The notes below the pieces were generated by a model that was not told the origin of the DNA, made no database searches, and worked only from the letters and a program-made list of their open reading frames with translations. Shown one piece after another: positions 53,212 to 62,960 of a DNA stretch of 64,000 nt; the first letter of the stretch is position 1, and each line of letters starts with the position of its first letter. Position numbers and translations under genes: made by a program. Origin of the DNA: Candidatus Didemnitutus mandela (lineage in GTDB: Bacteria; Verrucomicrobiota; Verrucomicrobiia; Opitutales; Opitutaceae); contig NJAL01000005.1 in the NCBI GenBank assembly GCA_002591725.1, positions 62,001-126,000 of the forward strand, read 5' to 3'.

Positions 53212-54504
53212 ATGTCCGTTCCTCTCTGGATTCAAAATGGCCGCGTCATCGACCCAGCCAATAAGCGCGACGAAGTAGGCAACCTTTTTTCCATTAATGG
53301 AAAAATGGTTGCCAGCCTCTCCACCACCCAGAAAAAATCCGCGAAAAAAATCGATGCTTCGAGGTTAGTAGTATGTCCAGGCTTTGTCGACATTCACGTT
53401 CATTTCCGCGAACCCGGCCAGACCCACAAAGAGACTATTTTTACCGGTTCCCAAGCGGCCGCTGCAGGCGGCTTTACCACGGTTGTGTGCATGCCCAACA
53501 CGTCGCCGCTGGCCGACAACGCTGGCACAATCGAGTTGATCAAAAACGCTGTACGCAAAGCCATTGTTCGGGTGTATCCCACCGGCTGCATTACGGTTGG
53601 TACGAAAGGTCAGCTTCTGGCGCCGCACGGCTCGCTCAAAAAGGCTGGTGCGGTAGCGCTGACTGATGACGGCCTCTGCATCCAATCGAATGAGGTAATG
53701 TGCCGTGCGGTCCAATACGCGAAGATGTTTGGCCTTTCTGTGCTCGATCACTGCCAAGACGAGGCGATGACGCAGGGCGCCGTGATGAACGAAGGTGTCG
53801 TTTCCACCCGCCTCGGCCTCCAAGGCTGGCCGCATGCCGCCGAAGACATCATCGTCGCTCGCAACATCATTCTCTCGTCAGTCACGGGCGCGCACATCCA
53901 TCTTCAGCATATTTCTTCGGCTAACTCGGTCGAACTCGTGCGTCGTGCAAAAAAAGATCGTATCGCCATCACCGCGGAAGCGACGCCGCACCACATTGCG
54001 TTCACAGAAGAGAAACTGGGCGATTACGACACGAACTACAAGGTTAACCCTCCGTTGCGCACCGAAGCTGATCGGCAGGCGATCATTGCCGGCCTGCGCG
54101 ACGGCACGCTTGATTGCATCGGCACCGACCATGCACCCCATACGCTGGACGAGAAAAATCGCGAATTCGATTACGCGCTCAATGGCATTCTTGGCCTTGA
54201 GACGGCCTTATCCGTCTGTCTTCAGGTTCTGGCGCGGGAAAACAAATTCAAACTCCTCAAAGTTATCGACCTTTTCACCCGCTCCGCCGCCGAATTGCTC
54301 CGTCTTCCGGCTGGAACTCTGAGTGAAGGCGCTGCTGCCGACATATGCCTCTTTTCCCCCGATGAGGTTTGGACCTATCATGCTGATAAAGGTTTTTCCA
54401 AGTCCCGCAATTCGCCGTGGAGTGGCCAGTTGCTTACCGGCCGGGTAAAAAAGACACTCGTCGGAGGAAAACTGGTGTTCGACAAAGGACGCATCATCGG
54501 CTGA
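53212..54504 (+). CDS. pyrC: Dihydroorotase (class I)
   Basis: PyrC closes carbamoyl aspartate to dihydroorotate. The 430-residue protein is a class I amidohydrolase. The first metal motif is DIHVHFREPGQTHKETI (about residues 59-75), followed by AAAAGGFTTVVCMPNTSPL. The middle has DHCQDEAM and the histidine pair in THIxLQHIS form (AHIHLQHISS). The third metal motif is GTDHAPHT (about 304-310). The start MSVPLWIQNGRVIDPANKRD is one base after the pyrB stop; the longer upstream reading lies wholly within pyrB and is rejected. Confidence 0.95.
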   Translation: MSVPLWIQNGRVIDPANKRDEVGNLFSINGKMVASLSTTQKKSAKKIDASRLVVCPGFVDIHVHFREPGQTHKETIFTGSQAAAAGGFTTVVCMPNTSPLADNAGTIELIKNAVRKAIVRVYPTGCITVGTKGQLLAPHGSLKKAGAVALTDDGLCIQSNEVMCRAVQYAKMFGLSVLDHCQDEAMTQGAVMNEGVVSTRLGLQGWPHAAEDIIVARNIILSSVTGAHIHLQHISSANSVELVRRAKKDRIAITAEATPHHIAFTEEKLGDYDTNYKVNPPLRTEADRQAIIAGLRDGTLDCIGTDHAPHTLDEKNREFDYALNGILGLETALSVCLQVLARENKFKLLKVIDLFTRSAAELLRLPAGTLSEGAAADICLFSPDEVWTYHADKGFSKSRNSPWSGQLLTGRVKKTLVGGKLVFDKGRIIG

Positions 54505-55085
54505 ATTTTCATCTATCACGGGCCCATAAAATTCTGCACGCTCCTTGCCAACATCGTTCTTCTCTTGAGCTTCATACCAATTTTTCCTTTCGAGTCGAAA
54601 GTCTCTTTTCTCGAAGAGATCCCGTTTCAAAAGTCATGGTTCGAGAAATTAAGGGAGCACAAAAGAATATCGACTTGCTCATTAGCTTGCTCACTGACGA
54701 CAACCTGGCCAATGGCTTTGTCGAAACCAGCAAGTGGGATGTTGACGTCCGCAGCGCCTTCGACAAGAATTGGGGCTAGCGGCCAAATGCTTCGCTACTC
54801 CCTCCTTTGCTCGAAAAACTCGAGCTGTTTAAAGTCTAGACCACCTCCGGCAAGGGATGCGGTATTTATGCACGAAAAAATGACGATCTTCGATGTTTCA
54901 CCGTCATGCTTTACAGTTACAGCTGGGATTGACGACACCAGCCTCGCCACCGAGTATCAAAAGTCTGGACCAGCGCGCCACCACTGCAGCCAAGACCCAA
55001 ATCGATGAATAATCGCTGACAGCCCAAATCGAACCGTCGCGGAAATTTTGTGTTTTTCCAAAGTATTCCCTCCCATTAGTCCAAA
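54505..55085 (+). pseudogene. Unidentified small exported-protein relic
   Basis: Between pyrC and the CPBP gene a plus-strand coding remnant can be followed. There is a hydrophobic start (ILHAPCQ / TLLANIVLLLSFIPIFPF in two frames), a charged middle with WDVDVRSAFDKNWG, and an end TSLATEYQKS followed in another frame by LDQRATTAAKTQIDE and a stop. A signal peptide and a frame broken twice or more suggest a dead small periplasmic protein. I do not recognise its family. Confidence 0.4.
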
Positions 55086-55088
55086 CCC

Positions 55089-55958
55089 GTGTTAGCCACT
55101 TCGGATCAAATTGTTGTCACCTCAGCCCAGCTTGCTGTTTTGGCCGTCGGCGTAGTGTTGGTTTTTCGTCTTTTCGGAAGCGCCGCCGCGCGCCACCAGT
55201 TTTGGAGTAATTGTCGATTGCGTAACTGGCCCATCTCTGGTTCTTATTTTGTCCTGCTACTAGCGGCCATTTTTCTGTTGGGCACATTTACGCAGTTTGT
55301 GGTCGGGCAGCTTTTTTCCTCTGTCCTACAAAAATCGACCCAACACGAGGGCTTGGGTATAGTGATCTACGGACTCGGTTTTCATGTTCCAACCCTCCTG
55401 GTCTGGCCACTTCTTCACCTCTTTCGACGTCGAACCCGGGCTCGGCAGCCCAGTTTGGAGGCCATCCCATTGGATGTTCCGTTTCCAAAGCTCTCGTGGG
55501 GACGAGTTTTTTTATCCGCTTTGGCGACTCTTTTTATGGCTTTTCCTGTGCTTGCCTTGTTCAATCTCGTTTGGCTGGCGCTGCTCGGTGGCTGTGGGAT
55601 CAAGACGGAGCCGCAGGGCTTGGTCGCCATTTTTGCCCACGTAAAAAGTACTTATCTTTTGATCACCATGGTCGTGGTCGCTTGCGTGGTCGCTCCGCTA
55701 AATGAAGAGCTAATTTTTCGCTATGCGCTTTACCGTTATGGCCGGCGATTTCACAGTATCGGCGCCATGGTTGCGAGCAGCGTCTTTTTCGCCTTGCTTC
55801 ATTTCAACCTCGCCATCTTCGCCCCTCTGCTGTCATTCGGGTGCCTGCTCTGCCTTGCTTACGAAAAAACAGGCGACATCCGCGTGTCAATCGTCACGCA
55901 TGCCCTGTTCAATTTAAGCACTATCATCGGAACTCTGGCCGGTCTGCCGCAAACCTGA
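55089..55958 (+). CDS. CPBP-family intramembrane glutamic protease
   Basis: The 289-residue membrane protein carries the CPBP (CAAX/Abi) protease motifs: EELIFR (EExxxR, glutamates at about 206-207), FALLHF (FxxxH, near residue 240), and a final HALFN (HxxxN). Seven or so hydrophobic segments are visible. The start is GTG at 55089 and a strong Shine-Dalgarno is lacking. In bacteria such proteases process membrane or secreted peptides; the substrate here is unknown. Its TGA overlaps the ATG of thiL (TGATG). It lies between pyrimidine and thiamine genes with no obvious link. Confidence 0.88.
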   Translation: MLATSDQIVVTSAQLAVLAVGVVLVFRLFGSAAARHQFWSNCRLRNWPISGSYFVLLLAAIFLLGTFTQFVVGQLFSSVLQKSTQHEGLGIVIYGLGFHVPTLLVWPLLHLFRRRTRARQPSLEAIPLDVPFPKLSWGRVFLSALATLFMAFPVLALFNLVWLALLGGCGIKTEPQGLVAIFAHVKSTYLLITMVVVACVVAPLNEELIFRYALYRYGRRFHSIGAMVASSVFFALLHFNLAIFAPLLSFGCLLCLAYEKTGDIRVSIVTHALFNLSTIIGTLAGLPQT

Positions 55959-56917
55959 TGGACGCTTTTACTGACAAACGCTCCGAATCCGTTTTTTCTC
56001 TCGGCGAAATTGCGCTCATCGAGTTGATAAAACGCTGGCTCGGCGATATCTCACCGTGCACACCCTTCGGCATCGGCGACGATTGTGCCGTGTTGGAACC
56101 TTCGAACAAGCCACAGCTCGTCACTACCGATCCGGTTATTTTCGGAACCCATGTCGATGCGAACGTTTCCGGTCGCGCTGCCGGAAAAAAGCTTCTCAAC
56201 CGCAATCTCAGCGACATTGCTGCGATGGGCGGGTGCCCTCGTGCAGCTGTTCTTTCGCTGGCTCTTCCTGCGGAAACAAGTATCACCTGGCTACGGGACT
56301 TTTATCGCGGTATCGCTTCCACCGCCCGCCAGCACGGGGTGAAGATTGTCGGCGGCGACATTACCGATGCGCATGCCTGTTTTTTTGGCGCTTTTCTAAC
56401 TTTGCACGGAGAAGCAGCGAGCGAACGAGTGGTTACACGTCAGGGAGCTCGGGCGGGAGATTTGATTTATGTGACCGGACGACTCGGCGGCAGCCGGATC
56501 CGTCATCATTACTCATTCACTCCTCGTCTTGCTGAAGGCGCTTGGCTCGCCGCCCAGCCGGCGGTTCGTGCGATGATAGATCTAAGTGATGGATTGGCGA
56601 AAGATATCCTTTCAATCACACCAGTCGGTGTCAAACCTGCTCTTTTTGGCGAACGGATTCCGATTAGCAATAATGCCCGACGCTGGGCCAAGGGTACCGG
56701 CCTCTCGCCGCTTCATCACGCCCTCAGCGACGGCGAAGATTTTGAGCTGCTTTTTGTCGTTGACTATCGCGCAGACCAGTCCGCCTTGCAGCGAAATTGG
56801 AAGAAAAATTTTCAGAAGCTTCCGCTCACCTGCATCGGCCATTTTTCCAGCCCGCCCCACCTGCCGGCCGGAACCATTCGCCTCGAAAAATTTCACGGCT
56901 ATGAGCATCTTCGCTGA
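55958..56917 (+). CDS. thiL: Thiamine-monophosphate kinase
   Basis: ThiL phosphorylates thiamine monophosphate to thiamine diphosphate, the cofactor of the transketolase encoded in this window. The 319-residue protein starts MDAFTDKRSESVFSLGEIAL. It shows GIGDDCAVL (about residues 34-42), TTDPVIFGTHVD, KKLLNRNLSDIAAMGGCPRA, VKIVGGDIT, RAGDLIYVTGRLGGS, MIDLSDGLAKDI and LSDGEDFELLF, all standard. In the family the second metal-binding stretch reads TTDMLVEGVHF, here TTDPVIFGTHV. The start overlaps the upstream CPBP stop. No other thi genes are near. Confidence 0.93.
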   Translation: MDAFTDKRSESVFSLGEIALIELIKRWLGDISPCTPFGIGDDCAVLEPSNKPQLVTTDPVIFGTHVDANVSGRAAGKKLLNRNLSDIAAMGGCPRAAVLSLALPAETSITWLRDFYRGIASTARQHGVKIVGGDITDAHACFFGAFLTLHGEAASERVVTRQGARAGDLIYVTGRLGGSRIRHHYSFTPRLAEGAWLAAQPAVRAMIDLSDGLAKDILSITPVGVKPALFGERIPISNNARRWAKGTGLSPLHHALSDGEDFELLFVVDYRADQSALQRNWKKNFQKLPLTCIGHFSSPPHLPAGTIRLEKFHGYEHLR

Positions 56918-57335
56918 GCTGCAAGCGGGTATTGCCATTAAATTGGTCCCAGCTACACACGCGATGGCCCGGCGCCTTGCAGCTGACTTGCCGGCTGATA
57001 CCACAATCGCTCTTCACGGGGACATGGGCGTAGGAAAAACTACTTTTGTGCAAGGGCTCGCCCAAGGTCTAGGTGTGCGCAAACAAGTAACCAGCCCAGC
57101 CTTTCCCATTTACTCCGTTTACCACGGAACCACTCATACTCTCGTTCATGTTGACGCCTACCGGCTCACGGACGAACGGCAAATCGAAGCCCTTCTTTTG
57201 GAAGAATTCCTTGCTAGTCCGTGGTGTCTTGCGATCGAATGGCCGGACCGAATTCACAGCTGGCTCCCATCAGCTACGCTGCAGCTGAGGCTTTCGATTC
57301 TTTCCGACGGGCGACATCATTTTCAGCTCCAATAA
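56901..57335 (+). CDS. tsaE: tRNA threonylcarbamoyladenosine biosynthesis protein TsaE
   Basis: TsaE is the small ATPase that recycles the TsaB-TsaD complex making the universal t6A37 modification of ANN-decoding tRNAs. The 144-residue protein has Walker A GDMGVGKTTF followed by VQGLAQGLGV and TSPAFPIYSVYHG (switch region). HVDAYRL and the Walker B-like LAIEWPDRIHSWLPSATLQL follow, which is the normal family pattern (D of DxYRL, W of EWPER). The ATG at 56901 overlaps the thiL end by 17 bases, so a three-gene run CPBP-thiL-tsaE is read as one unit. Confidence 0.93.
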   Translation: MSIFAELQAGIAIKLVPATHAMARRLAADLPADTTIALHGDMGVGKTTFVQGLAQGLGVRKQVTSPAFPIYSVYHGTTHTLVHVDAYRLTDERQIEALLLEEFLASPWCLAIEWPDRIHSWLPSATLQLRLSILSDGRHHFQLQ

Positions 57336-57369
57336 AAAACAGCTCGCTCCGAAGGGCGGGCAGAAATCT

Positions 57370-59289
57370 TTAAAGCCGAGCTTCGGCTCGGCCAGCGGCG
57401 GGAAGGTCTCCTTGACTGCGGGCATTGGGTTGGTGACACGACTTACGGATACGGAGCTGCTGGTTCAGCGGTGCGGTCATCTCTTTGGGAGCGATTGATG
57501 CGAAGTCGATAGCTGTCTTCTCTTTCTCTAACGCAGGTCTCGGAGTGAGTGCCGTTGCTTGGGTCGGTGTTGGAGGAACTTCCGGAAAATCGGCAGGATC
57601 ATGCATTTCACCGTGTTTCTGCCCCTTGCGGGTTTGTTGCGAAATCGGCGGCGTAAACAGTTTTCCGTCGGAAAACTCCATCACATAACCCTCGCTGACC
57701 AACCAGCGCAGGTCGTTGCTCATCTTGCGCAGGCAACCGGCCTGTTCCGGTGACAGCCCTGGAGCTTGCGCGGGCGACGTACCTTCCGGCAACGCCGTTG
57801 CAGCTAGGGCTTCACCAACATCGACACTTAGAAATTTCACCGGTAAATCCTTCGCGTGAACCATCGCGTTCTTTTCGATAAATTCGATCAAGGCGGTGAT
57901 CGTGTCCGAGAAAACCTGGCCAGGAACCCGGAAGCGGCGTTTCACCGCACACACATAGGAAATGCCGTTGGAACCCTTCCTGAAAATCCTGAAGCCTTCA
58001 CGGCGTAGACGACCGCGTAGCGCGTTCGCCGTATCCAGCGGGAAACGCCTTTGGTGTTCTACGTGGCCCTCGATAGCTTGACGAATTTCTCCGGGCGGCA
58101 GTTTCTCGACGAACCTACCATGGAAACGCACCGTATCCACCGCGCGCACTACTCGCTCTTTGGCCTGCGCGAGCAGATATGCGCGCGCTTCCTCGATTGA
58201 ACCAAAGCTTGGACCGGCTGCCTCCACCGTCGGGCTTATCTTCGGAGCCGGTTCCGATGCCGAGGTCTCTGCGGCCGCAGCGGCTACCGGCGCTGGCGCG
58301 ACTTCAGGCGCAGCGGAAACCGGTTCTGTCTTCCATTTGTAGCGCGTGACCTTTTTCATCTTGTCTAGCCATTGCTGTACAACTTCGGGTTTGCGGACGG
58401 AAATAATGCTTTTCTTGAACTTCTCGAAGGACATGTAGCTCAGGTGTGCCGCATGGCGCTCCTGGAGAATTTGCCGGTAGCGATGGTAGTTGGGCGGCCC
58501 GAGCAACTCGCCGGTGATGCTATCTTTGTTGATGATTGGAAAATTCCCCTTTGGCGCCTCGGTCTCCACATCTTGCGTGTCAAAAAAAAGACCGAGGTGA
58601 TTTTTAATAACGTATTGGATAGCAGCATCTTCCGTGTCGAAAGGCAGATCATCTGGCACTGAGATAAAAATAGGCTCGGACTTTGCCGACCTGGCCGGGG
58701 CGAATCTTGTTTTACCAGGGGACGTCGCCCTGGTTTCTGAAGCCGCCGGTTTTGCATCGGACGTGGGTTTGCGCTGGATCACGACGACAAGGCGCTCGTT
58801 TTTCTCGAGCACAGCTTTGGTGATTTCGAAAAGTTGGAATGTGCGACACGAAGCGCGTACCGCTTTTACCATGGCGGCAAAACCGACGTCTTCTGGATAA
58901 CAGGTTAGCGCGAAAAACGGGCTAATATACGGACCGCGCTCGAAAGGCGCTCTGCCCTCCTGACTACCGGACTCACCACAGAGGTTGCGCGATTTGCTAC
59001 CACCACGAAAATCACGACGCTCGCGCGGCGGATAGGCACTGCCACTCAGAGCGGGAGCGGGTTTGCTGCCACCCGGACCGGATGCAGGATGGCGAGATCC
59101 ACGGTGTCTACGCTTCATTTCGTTATCAGCTCTGGGTCCATCGCGGCGATTGGGCTGCTGCTGAGACGAATAAGTTTTGGCTTCGGTCCACTGAATGCCG
59201 AAGGTAAAACCTTGTAGCTCGCTTAGGTCGATTTTGTTCAAGCCTAAATTTTGGCTCTGGCTATTATTGGAGGGGGTCGGGTTATCCAT
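57370..59289 (-). CDS. Conserved-looking protein of unknown function, 639 residues
   Basis: I do not recognise this family with certainty. The protein is hydrophilic, without membrane segments or signal peptide. Residues 40-120 are low-complexity and Arg/Gly/Ser-rich (RRGSRHP-type), like RNA-binding tails. A structured block about 120-180 includes PFFALTCYPEDVGFAAMVKA and LFEITKAVLEKNERLVVVIQ. Another lies about 220-320 (FDTEDAAIQYVIKNHLGLFF, NYHRYRQILQERHAAHLSYM). An Ala/Pro linker (about 335-365) is followed by an AQAKERVVRAVDTVRFHGRF block. Helical regions continue to about 570. It is fully open while its neighbourhood is decaying, which argues for selection. It may act on nucleic acid. 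Confidence 0.75.
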   Translation of the reverse strand: MDNPTPSNNSQSQNLGLNKIDLSELQGFTFGIQWTEAKTYSSQQQPNRRDGPRADNEMKRRHRGSRHPASGPGGSKPAPALSGSAYPPRERRDFRGGSKSRNLCGESGSQEGRAPFERGPYISPFFALTCYPEDVGFAAMVKAVRASCRTFQLFEITKAVLEKNERLVVVIQRKPTSDAKPAASETRATSPGKTRFAPARSAKSEPIFISVPDDLPFDTEDAAIQYVIKNHLGLFFDTQDVETEAPKGNFPIINKDSITGELLGPPNYHRYRQILQERHAAHLSYMSFEKFKKSIISVRKPEVVQQWLDKMKKVTRYKWKTEPVSAAPEVAPAPVAAAAAETSASEPAPKISPTVEAAGPSFGSIEEARAYLLAQAKERVVRAVDTVRFHGRFVEKLPPGEIRQAIEGHVEHQRRFPLDTANALRGRLRREGFRIFRKGSNGISYVCAVKRRFRVPGQVFSDTITALIEFIEKNAMVHAKDLPVKFLSVDVGEALAATALPEGTSPAQAPGLSPEQAGCLRKMSNDLRWLVSEGYVMEFSDGKLFTPPISQQTRKGQKHGEMHDPADFPEVPPTPTQATALTPRPALEKEKTAIDFASIAPKEMTAPLNQQLRIRKSCHQPNARSQGDLPAAGRAEARL

Positions 59290-59495
59290 GACTGGCGGAA
59301 AACATACGTTAGTTTCTAGTAGAAGTCGGTTTAATTGCTCAGATTCCGCGAAGAAAATCGCTCCTCAATAATCCTCAATAATAATCATATAAGAGCCAAC
59401 AGTGTTTGCTGCCGGAAAAGAGCGATGCAAGCGCATTTCAATGCTTTACAAGCTTGTGATATTGACTATTAGTATATTTTTTAATATTTTAAAAA
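59290..59495. other. AT-rich spacer with short duplication
   Basis: This region lies upstream of both the unknown 639-residue gene (minus) and tRNA-Leu (plus). A perfect 10-bp tandem duplication (CCTCAATAAT, 59363-59382) is present. The last 40 bases are very AT-rich (TATATTTTTTAATATTTT), as expected near a tRNA promoter, but no clear -35 is seen. Confidence 0.4.
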
Positions 59496-59580
59496 GCTCA
59501 GGTGGTGAAATTGGTAGACACACACGTTTGAGGTGCGTGTGCTGAAAGGCGTGGGGGTTCAAGTCCCCCCCTGAGCACCA
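59496..59580 (+). tRNA. tRNA-Leu (anticodon GAG)
   Basis: This 85-base class II tRNA has acceptor GCTCAGG / CCTGAGC, the leucine-type D-loop AAATTGGTAGAC, and anticodon stem CACGT/GCGTG with loop TTGAGGT, giving anticodon GAG. A long variable arm (GTGCTGAAAGGCGT region) and T-arm GGGGG TTCAAGT CCCCC follow. CCA is encoded at the end. Confidence 0.95.
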
Positions 59581-59639
59581 ACACCTATCAAAAAGATTTC
59601 TAGCGAACTTAGAAACAAAAACACTTTAAATTTGGCATA

Positions 59640-62600
59640 CTCAGCTCTTTTGTTTCAGGCGATTTGAGTAAAGACAGCCCCCTAGAAGGATTGCTCCACG
59701 TGTCACAGCCACATACTGATAGAGTTGGTAGGTATTCCGCGGTTCATGGGGCTCTGGACTACCCCTATGATTCAGCACGCTTACTTCTTCTGGAAAAACC
59801 ACACGCCGAAATCACTTTGAGCCCAGTTCCTTGCTATGTGTTGGTTTAGATTGGTTGGCCGCTCGTTATCCGTGTGGAGAACACGGAACCCGTAAAAACT
59901 GCCATCAGGTCTTCGAGCGTGAAAGTCACATTTTTCATCTACCACACCGGAACACCATTAAGATAAGCTGCCTCGCGGTTGATGCCGATGGTCAGTGTGT
60001 TTTGTCCATTTTGTCCAAAGACCATGAGCGATGCGATCGCCAACACACCGGCCACCGGTACGCCCAGTTCAAAATCAGTTTCCAGGGAGCCCGAGCCCCC
60101 CCTTCCCCCTTAAAAACTGAACACCCTATCGGAAGCAATGAAACCGAGCCCGCCTACCGCCTGTATCGGTGTCAGTGTGGTGATGAGTGCATTTATGTTT
60201 ATTCGGGCAACAAAAGACCGATTACAGATTCGCCTACCTCCCAACGTCAGTGTCGCTGCGATTCTTGCTAGAATGCTGGTCGGCACGTTTATGACCGTAG
60301 CTGCCAAAGTGCTAGCAAAAGGTACCAACGAATACTAAACTGACTGCCGATCGGCAGGTCGAGATTCGCTGGCAACCAAATAAAATATAGTCGTGCACAA
60401 CACCATCTCAATTACTGATACGGCTAGCGCAAGACCGCACAGGTTTGCTGTTGTGAAAAATTGGCACATTAACGGTGCAAATGGCAAGCAGAACGGCCCA
60501 GCATGGGCAACATATGCCTGCTCTCCTCCCACGACTACGAAAACAGTAAGCTTTTTTGTGTCCGCTAGAAAACCAGACCCGGTTCTGTCGGCAGTGCAGC
60601 GTGCGAAACGGCCTCCGGTGGTGCCTCGCCTCTCGGGTGGATTCCGCTGCCACTACGTCTTGGCGTATCACGAAGACACGATTGCAGAGGTGTGCGCTTC
60701 GGATAGAAGCCCTCGAGGAACGCGAGACCTTATGGTCGTGTTCGTGGCAGGTGATATTAGAGCTTATACGCCGCGGAGCAGGCCTCCGATTTGCGCACAC
60801 GGTTGCCGCTTTAATCGAGCACATAGGAGCGGTCCGCGTCGCGTTGACAAACAGCGTCCGGTGGGGAACACATCTTCGCCGCGATCTTCCGTCTTTCCGT
60901 AAGGCACACCAGCAAAAGCCTGAAGCTTGTTTGTTCAGAAATTTTATGCCGACCTGAATAAAGCTTGCCGGTACACGCTCGGAATTGTTGATCTGATATG
61001 TTTCCGCTTGGATGTGCGTTTGGTTACTTCCGGTGCCGAGCCGGGATTCTTCGAAGTGTGTTTTAAAAGATCGGCTAGCATACAGGAATTGATCCGCTGG
61101 ATCAGTTTGGGATCCCAATACAGGTCCTGGTTGTAGTAGGAGTAGGTGTGCCCATTTAGGATGCAGGGGCCGGCGATGCCGTCGGTCGTACTGGCGGTGT
61201 GCCACCCTTGTCGAGGAAACTGTAGTCCTACTGATAGCCGACGGTTGTCGCAAATTTCGTTCCGCACATTAGCGCCGATCTTGACCGCCAGCGATAAGCG
61301 GAGATTTAAACTGCGCTGGAAATCTGCTTTGGCTTGACAGCAAGGCGGCTTTTTTATCAATTAGATCGTTGTGCAGAGAGGTGGTTATAATTGTGATACT
61401 TGTAGAGATTATAATAACCGTAAGGGGTTGATCGTGTCACCAGATGAACCCTTTATAATTTAAGTTAGAAAAGCCTCGTGGTATTGTCAGCGCGTTTCAA
61501 CGACGTTTTGCAACGTGGCGTCCATGCTCAAGAAATAGCCTCGAACCAAGGCGGAATACCGGGTGTTGGACTTGGTGTAAGCTGTGCTGGCGGTGGCGAC
61601 CCAGCCGCCATTTTTGAAGCTGTGGTTCAGCTTGCCAGAATTGAGGTATTCCCGAGCTTTTCACGAAAGGAGCTGTTTTTCCTCATCCTCGGAGCAACCG
61701 CTGGCGCTATGCACATAATTTGGACCCCATTGCAAGGCGATACCTTTCGACGAGATAACCGAAACAGAAGTGCCAATATTGAATTTAAGGTTACGATTTC
61801 CAAAGCATGCATTTATAACAATTAATCTTGGTAAGTGGGCGGAAAGAACCTGCATATCTGTCAGCTTGTAGTCTGCTTTAAAGCACGATTGGTAATCTTC
61901 TGACCATCATGCCTAGCTGTTTTCTACTTCCAACATTATTGTGGGTAGAAAATAGTGGGCGTTGCGCCTGCTTGGCGCGAAGTTCGAGGTTAACTATCTA
62001 GCGGTGCGGTTGGAGAAGTGGTTCTAAAATAGAACTTTGTAGAAAATACCCTGCTGATCGTTGATCGGGAGAATGAAGTCGAAATCACCGTTGGGTAGAA
62101 TCTTCCATTTCTTACCATTTATCAGGTCCGAGTGTGTCCTTTAGCATCGTAGGTCCTTCGTTGCTGACATTAGAGATAGGCTCGGTGATTGAATTGTCAG
62201 TCACGATGCTGAGAAGCATTTTTCGAAGCAAAGTTAATCGAGCGACCAAACGAGTCGGATGGAAGATCAGATGTCGGCAGCTTCATGACTTCGGAACGGA
62301 ATATCATGTTAATTGAGACTCGCTCAAACTCGAAGATACGATTCGAGCCCTCTAAAAATTAGCTGGTTATGCACATGCTGTCCCAATGGATATTGGTGGA
62401 ATTCGAGGCGAAGCCGCGCGCGGACACGGAACGAACATCGGCGTCAACGTAATTAACTCTGCCACTATGGGAGGTATTTTAAAAAATATTCGGGTTATCT
62501 TCGTTGATGTTGCCGAAGGGGGATCGGGATCGTACGATATGATAATTTCAATGGCGGAAGCTTTAGCCGCTGCTCGTTTTTCGCAAAGGCATTGCCCTTA

Positions 62601-62960
62601 TATTCGCGATTGCTCTATACGATGTCGGTCTTGCAGCGGCTTTCCCTTCGCCGTAGTGTAAACGTTTGACTTCCCTAACTGCCACGTTCTCGTATTAATA
62701 GTTGCTAAATCCGTTGATGAAAGTCTTGTCGATTGTTTCTTTTGATGGTGACAAGGGCATTGTTCAGGTAACGGTCCCTACCAGCATTGAGAGCGCACAG
62801 CCTTCAGTCATATCGTTGGTGGATTGAACGTTCGCCAAACCCCTTGCAGGCGGACGGTTGTCAATAAGACATTGGCCAAAAGCAGCAGCGTAAGGAACTC
62901 ACGGAGACTCGGGCTCGGGATATCCAGTGATGGTGGCTAGGGTGTTCGGGTTAGGAACAA
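59640..62960 (-). pseudogene. TonB-dependent outer membrane receptor relic
   Basis: Running down the minus strand from about 62960, LANVQSTND (62870) resembles the end of a carboxypeptidase-like regulatory fold. The plug domain follows with VDADVRSVSARGFASN (62440-62395) and SEVMKLPTSDLPSDSFGRSI followed by NFASKNA (62265-62195). Relatives read VDADARSVSLRGLxxxxTNVTVDG and VEVxKxPTPDxPADSxGGSxNxxSK. The barrel is seen in KADFQRSLNLRLSLAVKIGA followed by NVRNEI (61325-61250) and HTYSYYNQDLYWDPKLIQRI (61150-61090). The remainder to about 59640 is consistent but heavily broken. Such receptors import siderophores or glycans. Loss indicates a simpler outer surface. Confidence 0.7.

Noticed and set aside
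53795..54322. Plus-strand 175-codon frame within pyrC
   Set aside because: It is a frame-shifted shadow of pyrC.
57374..57388. Hairpin AGCCGA / TCGGCT as a terminator
   Set aside because: It lies within the last codons of the unknown 639-residue gene and has only a very short T-run on the minus strand. Evidence is too weak to list.
60408..61253. A 281-codon minus-strand open frame
   Set aside because: It is Arg/Ser/His-rich and its frame does not match the TonB receptor fragments, which are read in alternating frames over the same DNA. It is open by chance.
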